Source of the DNA: Streptomyces sp. Go-475
GTDB taxonomy: Bacteria; Actinomycetota; Actinomycetes; Streptomycetales; Streptomycetaceae
DNA length: 64,000 nucleotides
Assembly (NCBI RefSeq): GCF_003330845.1
Contig: NZ_CP026121.1
Span: forward strand, 2,895,501 to 2,959,500
Direction: 5' to 3'
Every line of letters begins with the position of its first letter. Within the stretch, counting starts at the first letter, position 1. A program made the position numbers and the translations under genes. Below are positions 9,198 through 16,345 of the stretch, piece by piece. The notes below the pieces were generated by a model. It had not been told where the DNA came from. It did no database searches and saw only the letters and a program-made list of their open reading frames with translations.

Positions 9198-11777
9198 GTG
9201 CCTGGCACAAACCTGACCCGCGAAGAGGCGCAGCAGCGGGCGAAGCTGCTCGCCGTTGACTCGTACGAGATCGAACTCGACCTCTCCGGCGCGCAGGAGG
9301 GCGGCACCTACCGGTCCGTGACCACGGTGCGCTTCGACGTCACGGCGGACAACGACGCCGAGTCGTTCATCGACCTGGTCGCGCCGACCGTGCACGAGGT
9401 GACGCTGAACGGGGACTCGCTCGACCCCGCCGAGGTCTTCGCGGACTCCCGGATCGCCCTGCCCGGCCTGCTGAAGGGCCGCAACATCCTCCGGGTGGTC
9501 GCCGACTGCGCGTACACCAACACCGGTGAGGGCCTGCACCGCTTCGTCGACCCGGTCGACGACCAGGCCTACCTCTACACCCAGTTCGAGGTGCCGGACG
9601 CCCGCCGGGTGTTCGCGAGCTTCGAGCAGCCGGACCTGAAGGCGACCTTCCAGTTCACCGTGAAGGCGCCGGAGGGCTGGACCGTCATCTCCAACTCGCC
9701 CACCCCCGAGCCCCAGGACAGCGTCTGGGTCTTCGAGCCGACCCCGCGCATCTCCACGTACGTCACGGCGCTCATCGTCGGCCCGTACCACTCGGTGCAC
9801 AGCGTGTACGAGAAGGACGGCCAGTCCGTCCCGCTCGGCATCTACTGCCGTCCCTCCCTCGCCGAGTACCTCGACTCGGACGCCCTGTTCGAGGTGACCC
9901 GGCAGGGCTTCGAGTGGTTCCAGGAGAAGTTCGACTACCCGTACCCGTTCAAGAAGTACGACCAGCTGTTCGTGCCGGAGTTCAACGCGGGCGCGATGGA
10001 GAACGCGGGCGCGGTGACCATCCGCGACCAGTACGTGTTCCGCTCGAAGGTGACGGACGCGGCGTACGAGACGCGCGCGGAGACCGTGCTGCACGAGCTG
10101 GCCCACATGTGGTTCGGCGACCTCGTGACCATGGAGTGGTGGAACGACCTGTGGCTGAACGAGTCGTTCGCCACGTACACCTCGATCGCCTGCCAGGCCG
10201 CCGCGCCCGGCTCGCGCTGGCCGCACTCGTGGACGACGTTCGCCAACTCGATGAAGACCTGGGCGTACCGGCAGGACCAGCTGCCGTCCACGCACCCGAT
10301 CATGGCGGACATCCGCGACCTGGACGACGTGCTCGTCAACTTCGACGGCATCACGTACGCCAAGGGCGCCTCGGTGCTGAAGCAGCTCGTCGCCTATGTG
10401 GGCGAGGACGAGTTCTTCCGGGGCGTGCAGGCCTACTTCAAGGCGCACGCCTACGGCAACACGCGCCTGTCCGACCTGTTGGGCGCGCTGGAGGAGACCT
10501 CCGGCCGCGACCTGAAGACCTGGTCGAAGCAGTGGCTGGAGACGGCCGGCATCAACGTGCTGCGCCCGGAGATCGAGACGGACGCGAACGGCGTCGTCAC
10601 CTCCTTCGCCATCCGCCAGGAGGCCCCGGCCCTGCCCGCCGGCGCGAAGGGCGAGCCCACGCTGCGCCCGCACCGCATCGCCGTCGGCCTGTACGAACTC
10701 GACGACGACAGCGGCAAGTTGCTCCGCGACGAGCGCATCGAGCTGGACGTCGACGGGGAGCTGACCGCCGTCCCGCAGCTCGTCGGCAAGCGCCGCCCGG
10801 CCGTGGTCCTGCTCAACGACGACGACCTGTCCTACGCGAAGGTCCGCCTGGACGAGCAGTCGCTGGCGTTCGTCACGGAGCACCTCGGCGACTTCGAGTC
10901 CTCCCTGCCCCGCGCCCTGTGCTGGGCGTCGGCCTGGGACATGACCCGCGACGCGGAGCTGGCGACCCGTGACTACCTCTCGCTGGTGCTGTCCGGCATC
11001 GGCAAGGAGTCCGACATCGGTGTCGTGCAGTCGCTCCAGCGCCAGGTGAAGCTGGCCATCGACCTGTACGCCGACCCGGCCGCCCGCGAGGCGCTGCTGG
11101 CCCGCTGGACCGACGCGACGCTGGCCCACCTGCGGGCGGCGGCGCCGGGCAGCGATCACCAGCTGGCGTGGGCGCGGGCGTTCGCGGCGACGGCCCGCAC
11201 GCCCGAGCAGCTGGACCTGCTGGACGCGCTGCTGGAGGGCTCGCAGACGATCGAGGGCCTGGTCGTCGACACGGAGCTGCGGTGGACGTTCGTGCAGCGG
11301 CTCGCCGCGGTCGGCCGGTTCGACGAGACGGAGATCGCGGGCGAGTACGAGCGGGACAAGACGGCCGCCGGTGAGCGCCACGCGGCCACGGCCCGCGCGG
11401 CGCGTCCGACGCCGGAGGCCAAGGCGGAGGCGTGGGCGTCGGTCATCGACTCCGACAAGCTGCCGAACGCCGTGCAGGAGGCGGTCATCGGCGGTTTCGT
11501 CCAGACCGACCAGCGCGAGCTGCTCGCCCCGTACGCGGACCGCTACTTCGAGGTGGTCAAGGACATCTGGGAGTCCCGCTCCCACGAGATGGCCCAGCAG
11601 ATCGCGGTCGGCCTCTACCCGACCGTGCAGGTCTCCCAGGAGACCCTGGACAAGACGGACGCCTGGCTGGGCTCCGCCGAGCCGAACGCGGCCCTGCGGC
11701 GCCTGGTCTCGGAGTCTCGGGCCGGTGTGGAGCGCGCGCTGCGGGCGCAGCGGGCGGACGCGGCGGCCGGGCAGTAG
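9198..11777 (+). CDS. pepN: Aminopeptidase N (M1 metallopeptidase)
   Basis: An 859-aa zinc aminopeptidase that removes N-terminal residues from peptides in the cytoplasm. The exopeptidase motif GAMEN is present. The zinc site is HELAH (residues 299-303) with the downstream NESFATY glutamate. The N-terminal beta domain, the catalytic domain and the C-terminal helical ERAP1-like domain follow the family order and length. The GTG start at 9198 has a GAGGAG ribosome site. There is no signal peptide. It is monocistronic and is followed by a strong hairpin shared with the convergent DMT transporter. The gene product corresponds to the well-known Streptomyces PepN. Confidence 0.97.
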   Translation: MPGTNLTREEAQQRAKLLAVDSYEIELDLSGAQEGGTYRSVTTVRFDVTADNDAESFIDLVAPTVHEVTLNGDSLDPAEVFADSRIALPGLLKGRNILRVVADCAYTNTGEGLHRFVDPVDDQAYLYTQFEVPDARRVFASFEQPDLKATFQFTVKAPEGWTVISNSPTPEPQDSVWVFEPTPRISTYVTALIVGPYHSVHSVYEKDGQSVPLGIYCRPSLAEYLDSDALFEVTRQGFEWFQEKFDYPYPFKKYDQLFVPEFNAGAMENAGAVTIRDQYVFRSKVTDAAYETRAETVLHELAHMWFGDLVTMEWWNDLWLNESFATYTSIACQAAAPGSRWPHSWTTFANSMKTWAYRQDQLPSTHPIMADIRDLDDVLVNFDGITYAKGASVLKQLVAYVGEDEFFRGVQAYFKAHAYGNTRLSDLLGALEETSGRDLKTWSKQWLETAGINVLRPEIETDANGVVTSFAIRQEAPALPAGAKGEPTLRPHRIAVGLYELDDDSGKLLRDERIELDVDGELTAVPQLVGKRRPAVVLLNDDDLSYAKVRLDEQSLAFVTEHLGDFESSLPRALCWASAWDMTRDAELATRDYLSLVLSGIGKESDIGVVQSLQRQVKLAIDLYADPAAREALLARWTDATLAHLRAAAPGSDHQLAWARAFAATARTPEQLDLLDALLEGSQTIEGLVVDTELRWTFVQRLAAVGRFDETEIAGEYERDKTAAGERHAATARAARPTPEAKAEAWASVIDSDKLPNAVQEAVIGGFVQTDQRELLAPYADRYFEVVKDIWESRSHEMAQQIAVGLYPTVQVSQETLDKTDAWLGSAEPNAALRRLVSESRAGVERALRAQRADAAAGQ

Positions 11778-11801
11778 ACCGGCGGCTGTCACGACAGCGG
11801 T

Positions 11802-11828
11802 GGGGCGTCCGGCGGTGCCGGGCGCCCC
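11802..11828. terminator. Terminator hairpin between pepN and DMT gene
   Basis: A 12-bp stem (GGGGCGTCCGGC / GCCGGGCGCCCC, one G-T wobble) with a 3-base loop, located between two convergent genes. Confidence 0.7.
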
Positions 11829-11866
11829 TTCGCTTTCGCCTTCCGCGGCCGGAGACCGCCGTGGGC

Positions 11867-12805
11867 CTACCGCCGCAGCGCCCCGTCCGTGGCGTCCCTC
11901 GCGTCCGGCCGGGCGTTCCCTTCGGGGAAGCGGAGGGTGCGCGCCCTGCGTGGGGTGACGAACTGCCCCGCCACCGTCGCCCCGAGGGCCAGACCCATGC
12001 CCACCAGTTGCACCGGCGTCAGCGCCTGCCCCAGCGCCGCCCAGCCGACCACGGCCGCGGTCAGCGGCGAGAGCGGGCCGAGGAAGGTGACCTGGGTGGC
12101 GGTCAGACGGCCGATGCCGCGGAACCACAGCCAGTACGCGACCGCCGTGTTGGCCACGGCGAGGTAGAGGTAGCCGCCGACCGCCCGGCCGTCCAGCGCG
12201 GGCGGCGCGCCCTCGACCAGGAGGGCGAGGGGCGCGATCAGCAGGCCACCCGCGGTCAGCTGCCAGCCGGTGAGGGCCAGCGGGCCGACGCCCTCGGGAC
12301 GCCCCCACCGCTGGGTGAGCACGGTCCCGGCCGACATCGACGCGGTCGCGGCGAGGGCCGCCAGCAGTCCCAGCGCGTCCAGCGCCCCGGCCGCCCGCAG
12401 CACGACCAGGCTGACGCCGAACGCGGCCGCGACCCCGGTGAGCAGCGTGCGCGCCGACGGCCGCTGCCCGAGCAGCACCGCCGAGAGGCCGGCCACGAAG
12501 AGCGGACCGGCCGAGCTGACGACCGCCGCGAGACCGCCGGGCAGCCGGTACGCGGAGAGGAACAGCAGCGGGAAGAAGGCGCCGATGTTCAGCGCGCCCA
12601 GCACCGCCGCCTTCCACCACCAGGCACCGCGCGGCAGCACCCGGGCGAGGGCGAGCAGCAGCAGACCGGCGGGCAGGGCCCGCATCACGGCGGTGAACAG
12701 GGGGCGGTCGGCCGGGAGGAACTCGGTGGTGACCGCGTAGGTCGTGCCCCAGGACACGGGGGCGAGGGCGGTGAGGGCGATCAGAGCGGGGCGGGACGCG
12801 GCCAT
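11867..12805 (-). CDS. DMT-superfamily (EamA) transporter
   Basis: A 312-aa membrane protein with ten predicted helices in two EamA halves (about residues 8-135 and 150-290), the fold of drug/metabolite and amino-acid exporters. ATG at 12805 is chosen because AAGGG lies 8-9 bases upstream; a GTG three codons earlier is possible. It is divergent from a MarR regulator across a 28-bp palindrome, so it is almost certainly that regulator's target. The substrate is unknown. Confidence 0.88.
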   Translation of the reverse strand: MAASRPALIALTALAPVSWGTTYAVTTEFLPADRPLFTAVMRALPAGLLLLALARVLPRGAWWWKAAVLGALNIGAFFPLLFLSAYRLPGGLAAVVSSAGPLFVAGLSAVLLGQRPSARTLLTGVAAAFGVSLVVLRAAGALDALGLLAALAATASMSAGTVLTQRWGRPEGVGPLALTGWQLTAGGLLIAPLALLVEGAPPALDGRAVGGYLYLAVANTAVAYWLWFRGIGRLTATQVTFLGPLSPLTAAVVGWAALGQALTPVQLVGMGLALGATVAGQFVTPRRARTLRFPEGNARPDARDATDGALRR

Positions 12806-12832
12806 GGGAAGCACCCTTCAATTAGGTCAGTG

Positions 12833-12875
12833 GAAAGTAGCTTAGCGCTAAGCAACTTTCAGTCAAGCTACTTTC
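12833..12875. promoter_or_regulatory. MarR operator: 28-bp palindrome plus half site
   Basis: A nearly perfect 28-bp inverted repeat at 12833-12860 is centred on TTAGCGCTAA. Its arms are GAAAGTAGCTTAGC and GCTAAGCAACTTTC, with one mismatched pair. A second copy of one arm, AAGCTACTTTC, follows at 12865-12875. The element is A/T-rich against the surroundings and lies in the divergent promoter region of the DMT exporter and MarR genes. Symmetric sites of this type are typical MarR dimer operators. The binding itself is inferred. Confidence 0.82.
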
Positions 12876-12910
12876 TTGCGGGTGACCGAGAGGGCGCCGA
12901 TACTCGGGCC

Positions 12911-13420
12911 ATGAGCGAACGCCCCGAGCAGCGCAAGGACCCCGTCGACGCGATCATCGAGCAGTGGGCGGAGGTCCGGCCCGACCTGGACACCACCGCC
13001 ATGGAGGTCTTCGGCCGGGTCAACCGCATCTCGCACGCGATGGCGGACCGGGCGACGAAGGTGTACGCGGCGTTCGGCATCTCCCGCGGGGAGTTCGACG
13101 TCCTGGCCACCCTGCGCCGCTCCGGAGAGCCCTACACGCTCTCGCCCCGGCAGCTCTCCGCGACGCTGATGCTCACGACCGGCGGCATGACCGGCCGGCT
13201 GGACAAGCTGGAGCGCGCGGGCCTGCTGCGCCGCTCCCCCGACCCGCACGACCGCCGCGGTCTGCACGTCACCCTCACCGACAAGGGCCTGGCCCTGGTC
13301 GACGAGGCGGTCGGCGCGGGCCTCGCGGCGCAGACCGAGGCCCTGTCGGCCCTGGACGCCGAACAGGCCGGCCAACTGGCCGGCCTGCTGCGCGAGTTGC
13401 TCCGGTCCGCGGAGGGGTAG
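12911..13420 (+). CDS. MarR-family transcriptional regulator
   Basis: A 169-aa winged-helix regulator. Dimerisation helices flank a wHTH (about residues 60-125) containing LSPRQLSATLMLTTGGMTGR, and the wing has the typical DPHDRRGLHVTLTDKG. It probably represses its own promoter and the divergent DMT exporter through the palindrome between them, and releases on binding a small molecule. Ligand unknown. Confidence 0.93.
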   Translation: MSERPEQRKDPVDAIIEQWAEVRPDLDTTAMEVFGRVNRISHAMADRATKVYAAFGISRGEFDVLATLRRSGEPYTLSPRQLSATLMLTTGGMTGRLDKLERAGLLRRSPDPHDRRGLHVTLTDKGLALVDEAVGAGLAAQTEALSALDAEQAGQLAGLLRELLRSAEG

Positions 13421-13455
13421 CAGCGCCCGCCGCAGGAGCGGCGCCCACGGTCGTG

Positions 13456-13527
13456 GAGCCGCACGCGGCCGGGGAGCCGCACCCGGCCCTGGAGCCGCAC
13501 CCGGCCGGGGAGCCGCACCCGGCCCGG
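13456..13527. repeat. 18-bp noncoding minisatellite (4 units)
   Basis: Four contiguous units of GAGCCGCACCCGGCCSGG, plus a partial fifth copy after 13527. They lie between the convergent stops of the MarR gene (13420) and the monooxygenase (13541). No gene uses it. GGCCGGG-type inverted pairing between units could also act as a terminator. Confidence 0.85.
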
Positions 13528-13540
13528 GAGCCGCGCCGTC

Positions 13541-14983
13541 TCACCCCACGTGCGTGGCGAGGGCCGTCTCGACCGTCCGCTCGTCCGCCGACTCCGCCGC
13601 CCACGCCACATACCCGTCCGGCCGCACCAGCACCGTCGTACGACGGTCGCTCGCCCAGCGTTCGACGGCCAGCCGGTCCTTGCGCTCGGCCCGCGTCTCG
13701 AACTCCTCCGGGGTGATCAGCACGAACCGGCCCCCGCGCTGGGCCTCGTGCAGACGCGTACCCCCGGCCAGGGCGAAGTCCGGCGCCCGCCGGCCGGTGA
13801 AGCGGTGGGCGCCCCGGGGCGCGGGATAGCGGTAGCCGATGCCGGTGACCTGGCCGAGCGCCTTGCGCCGCACCGGGCCCACGGTGTCGACCAGGGAGGC
13901 GGCGGCGGTGCGCAGGGCGATCGTCCAGGGCCGCTTGGCCATGGCGGCGCGCACGATGCCGCCACTGCTCAGCAGCACCGCGCGGCCGACCGGGTGGCGC
14001 TCGGCCTGGTAGGTGTCGAGGAGGGCGTCGTCCGCGTGCCCCTTGAGGACGGCGGCCAGCTTCCAGCTCAGGTTGGCGGCGTCCTGGAGGCCGGTGTTCA
14101 TGCCCTGGGCGCCGGCCGGGGTGTGGACGTGCGCGGCGTCCCCGGCGAGGAAGACCCGGCCCGCGCGGTAGGCCGGGGCCTGGCGCTCGTCGCTGTGGAA
14201 GCGGGACATCCAGCGGGGGTCGTGCATACCGAAGTCCCGGCCGAGGGCGCGCCGGGTGGTCGCCTTGATCTCGTCGAGGCCGACGGGCGCGTCGTCGGGG
14301 AGCTCACGGCCCCGGTCCCAGCAGATGACGCGGTGGTAGCCGTCGCCGAAGGGGACGAGGAAGGCGAAGGCGTCGCCGACGGCGTTGAAGGTGAGGAGTT
14401 CGCCGGGCTGCTCGGTGACCCGTACGTCCGCGAGCATGAGGGAGCGGATCACCGAGCGGCCGGGGAAGGGCAGCCCGACCGCGTTCCGCACGGTGCTGCG
14501 CATCCCGTCGGCCCCGACGACGTACGCCGCCCGCAGCGGCTCCGTACCGCCCCCGGGCCCCCGGACCTCGACCGTCACGCCCTCGGCGTCCTGCGTCAGT
14601 CCGGTCACCTCGGTCTCGTGGCGGAACCGCGCCCCGGCCTCGGCCGCCCGCCGCTCCAGCACCTCCTCCACCTCGTACTGCGGGAGGACCAGGATGTGGT
14701 TGAACCGCGAGGGCAGCGCGGTCAGGTCGAGGGAGAGGCGGCCGTAGAGGCGGAACCGGGCGAGCCGCCGGCCCACCCGCTCCACTTCGTCGGCCATCCC
14801 CCGGGCGTCGAACTGCTCCAGGGTGCGGGCGTGCAGGACGAAGGCGCGGGAGAGGTTGCTGATCCGGTGCGGGCGCTTCTCGACGACGGTGACGGGGACT
14901 CCGGCGGTCGCGAGGTCACCGGCGAGGAGCAGACCGGTGGGGCCGGAGCCGACGACGATCACGGAGCGGGTGGTGCCGTTCAT
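13541..14983 (-). CDS. FAD-dependent aromatic monooxygenase (PHBH fold)
   Basis: A 480-aa class A flavoprotein monooxygenase. The ATG start at 14983 has an AGGGAGG ribosome site. Three FAD/NADPH motifs are present: GSGPTG (residues 12-17), the DG motif in GADGMRSTVRN, and GD in FLAGDAAHVHTPAGAQGMN. A C-terminal thioredoxin-like tail (about residues 385-480) is typical of the phenol hydroxylase/TetX/Rox branch. It hydroxylates an aromatic or polyketide-like substrate with O2 and NADPH. Antibiotic inactivation (rifamycin or tetracycline type) or aromatic catabolism are both plausible. It is divergent from a TetR regulator over a large operator array, so it is probably tightly inducible. Confidence 0.92.
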   Translation of the reverse strand: MNGTTRSVIVVGSGPTGLLLAGDLATAGVPVTVVEKRPHRISNLSRAFVLHARTLEQFDARGMADEVERVGRRLARFRLYGRLSLDLTALPSRFNHILVLPQYEVEEVLERRAAEAGARFRHETEVTGLTQDAEGVTVEVRGPGGGTEPLRAAYVVGADGMRSTVRNAVGLPFPGRSVIRSLMLADVRVTEQPGELLTFNAVGDAFAFLVPFGDGYHRVICWDRGRELPDDAPVGLDEIKATTRRALGRDFGMHDPRWMSRFHSDERQAPAYRAGRVFLAGDAAHVHTPAGAQGMNTGLQDAANLSWKLAAVLKGHADDALLDTYQAERHPVGRAVLLSSGGIVRAAMAKRPWTIALRTAAASLVDTVGPVRRKALGQVTGIGYRYPAPRGAHRFTGRRAPDFALAGGTRLHEAQRGGRFVLITPEEFETRAERKDRLAVERWASDRRTTVLVRPDGYVAWAAESADERTVETALATHVG

Positions 14984-14998
14984 CAGGGCCTCCCTGGG

Positions 14999-15196
14999 CC
15001 AACGTACGTTGGTCAACACGCGTGGGCCAACAGCTGGTTGCCAACGGCGCGGGTGCCGACGGTCGGTTTGACAACGGTGGGTTGCCGACAGCCGGCTTAC
15101 CAACAGCCGGTTGCCAACGACTGTTTGCCAACGCTCGTTGACCAACGTACGGCGCCCACCGGGCAGCGTCAACGGTTGTTGGCCCACGAGTGTTGT
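14999..15196. promoter_or_regulatory. Tandem array of about 13 palindromic operator units
   Basis: Between the monooxygenase and the TetR gene the DNA is a nearly unbroken chain of 14-15-bp imperfect palindromes with consensus CCAACGNNCGTTGG. The first unit (14999-15012) is perfect. Further units start at 15013, 15027, 15041, 15056, 15071, 15085, 15100, 15114, 15128 and 15142, with two more at 15169 and 15183. Eleven are head-to-tail without spacers. This is seen directly. That they are TetR dimer sites is inferred from position and symmetry. Confidence 0.85.
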
Positions 15197-15204
15197 CCTA
15201 CGCT
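15176..15204 (+). promoter_or_regulatory. Promoter of TetR gene, probably leaderless
   Basis: A -35-like TTGTTG (15176-15181) lies 17 bp from a -10-like TACGCT (15199-15204). That places the transcript start at about the ATG at 15212, and no ribosome site is visible. The last two operator units (15169-15196) cover this promoter, which suggests autorepression. Confidence 0.55.
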
Positions 15205-15211
15205 CGCCGAC

Positions 15212-15829
15212 ATGCCCGACAGCACGTCAGTCAGCAGCAGCCCCCCGGCCCCTGCCCCCGCCTCCGCCCCCGCCCCCGCCCGGCGTTCCGACGTCACCCG
15301 CGCCGCCATCCTCGACGCCGCCCGCGAGCGTTTCGCGGCCGACGGGTACGAGCGGGCCACCATCCGCGCCATCGCCCGCGACGCGAAGATCGACCCGTCG
15401 ATGGTGATGCGCTACTACGGCAGCAAGGAGGGCCTGTTCGCGGCGGCCGTCGCCGTGGACATCAGGCTGCCCGACCTGAGCACGCTGCCCCGGCAGGAGG
15501 TCGGCCGCGTCCTCGTGGCGCACTTCCTCGACCAGTGGGAGGGGAACGAGGTGCTCACCGCCCTGCTCCGGGTCGGCGCCGGCAGCCAGGCCGGGGCCGA
15601 GCGCATGCAGGGCGTCTTCCGCGACCAGGTGATGCCGGTCGCCCGCCGGGTGTGTCCCGATCCCGAGCAGACCGCGACGCGCGCCGCGCTCACCGCCGCG
15701 CAACTGCTGGGGCTGGCCCTGACCCGGTACGTCCTGCGGTTCCCGCCTGCCGTGGCGCTGACCCGCGAGGAGATCGTGGCGTGGCTGGCGCCCACCGTGC
15801 AGCGCTATCTGACGGCCCCGCACCCTTAG
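15212..15829 (+). CDS. TetR-family transcriptional regulator
   Basis: A 205-aa regulator with an Ala/Pro-rich N-terminal tail (residues 1-25). The TetR HTH (about 28-75, RFAADGYERATIRAIARDAK) and a C-terminal ligand domain (TetR_C-like, with QVMPVARRV near residue 140) follow. It has no ribosome site, and its promoter suggests a leaderless mRNA. It is divergent from the FAD monooxygenase and separated from it by the operator array it presumably binds. It is probably a repressor that responds to the monooxygenase substrate. Confidence 0.92.
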   Translation: MPDSTSVSSSPPAPAPASAPAPARRSDVTRAAILDAARERFAADGYERATIRAIARDAKIDPSMVMRYYGSKEGLFAAAVAVDIRLPDLSTLPRQEVGRVLVAHFLDQWEGNEVLTALLRVGAGSQAGAERMQGVFRDQVMPVARRVCPDPEQTATRAALTAAQLLGLALTRYVLRFPPAVALTREEIVAWLAPTVQRYLTAPHP

Positions 15830-15995
15830 GAGCGACGGCGCGAAGGCGCGAATGGCGAAGGGATGGAAGCAGGACGGGGCGAAAAAGACGAAGGCGCCGC
15901 CCGCGGCACACGTACGGCGAAAATCACGCGTACGTACGCTGCGGGCGACGCCCTCGGAAAGCCCTGCGGCGGTCCGGGCGACGCGAAGCCCCGCG

Positions 15996-16283
15996 TCAGG
16001 CCTTCGCGTCGGCCTTGTCGCCGGACTTGGTGCTGATGTTGGAGCTGGTCGGGTCCTTCTTCTTGTGCGACTTGTCGCCGATCATCACCAGTCCGGCGAT
16101 GACCAGGTACAGCACGATCGGGGCCACGACGAACAGGCCCAGCGTCTCGATGACGCTCAGGCCCGGGCCGGGGTCGTCACCGTCGTCGCGGGTGAGCGCA
16201 CTCGCGGGGGCCGACATGAGCAGCATCATCAGCGTCGTACCGGCTGCCAGGGCGCCGGCGCGCAGGGCGTTCTTCTTGTCCAC
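15996..16283 (-). CDS. Small secreted/membrane protein
   Basis: A 95-aa protein with a GTG start at 16283 (VDKKNALRAG). The N-terminal hydrophobic segment (about residues 8-27) ends in PASA and looks like a signal peptide. A second helix (about 43-62, LGLFVVAPIVLYLVIAGLVM) is followed by a Lys-rich cytoplasmic tail ending KADAKA. There is no ribosome site; TACTTT lies 6 bases before the GTG, so the gene may be leaderless. I recognise it as a Streptomyces-conserved type but not its function. It lies just downstream of malQ on the same strand. Confidence 0.75.
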   Translation of the reverse strand: MDKKNALRAGALAAGTTLMMLLMSAPASALTRDDGDDPGPGLSVIETLGLFVVAPIVLYLVIAGLVMIGDKSHKKKDPTSSNISTKSGDKADAKA

Positions 16284-16345
16284 GGTGTCAAAGTATCCAA
16301 CGCCGACCGGGGACGCGCGTCCGGGGTGCCGTAAGGAGCCCGGCG

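Noticed and set aside
8901-12821. 1306-aa reverse ORF across pepN and the DMT gene
   Set aside because: Shadow frame; pepN on the + strand has complete family motifs and a ribosome site.
13456-13527. CRISPR array
   Set aside because: Contiguous 18-bp units without unique spacers and no cas genes; no CRISPR-like array elsewhere in the window.
13541-15829. Part of an antibiotic biosynthetic gene cluster
   Set aside because: Only one tailoring-type enzyme with its own TetR regulator; no PKS, NRPS, terpene or RiPP core gene nearby.
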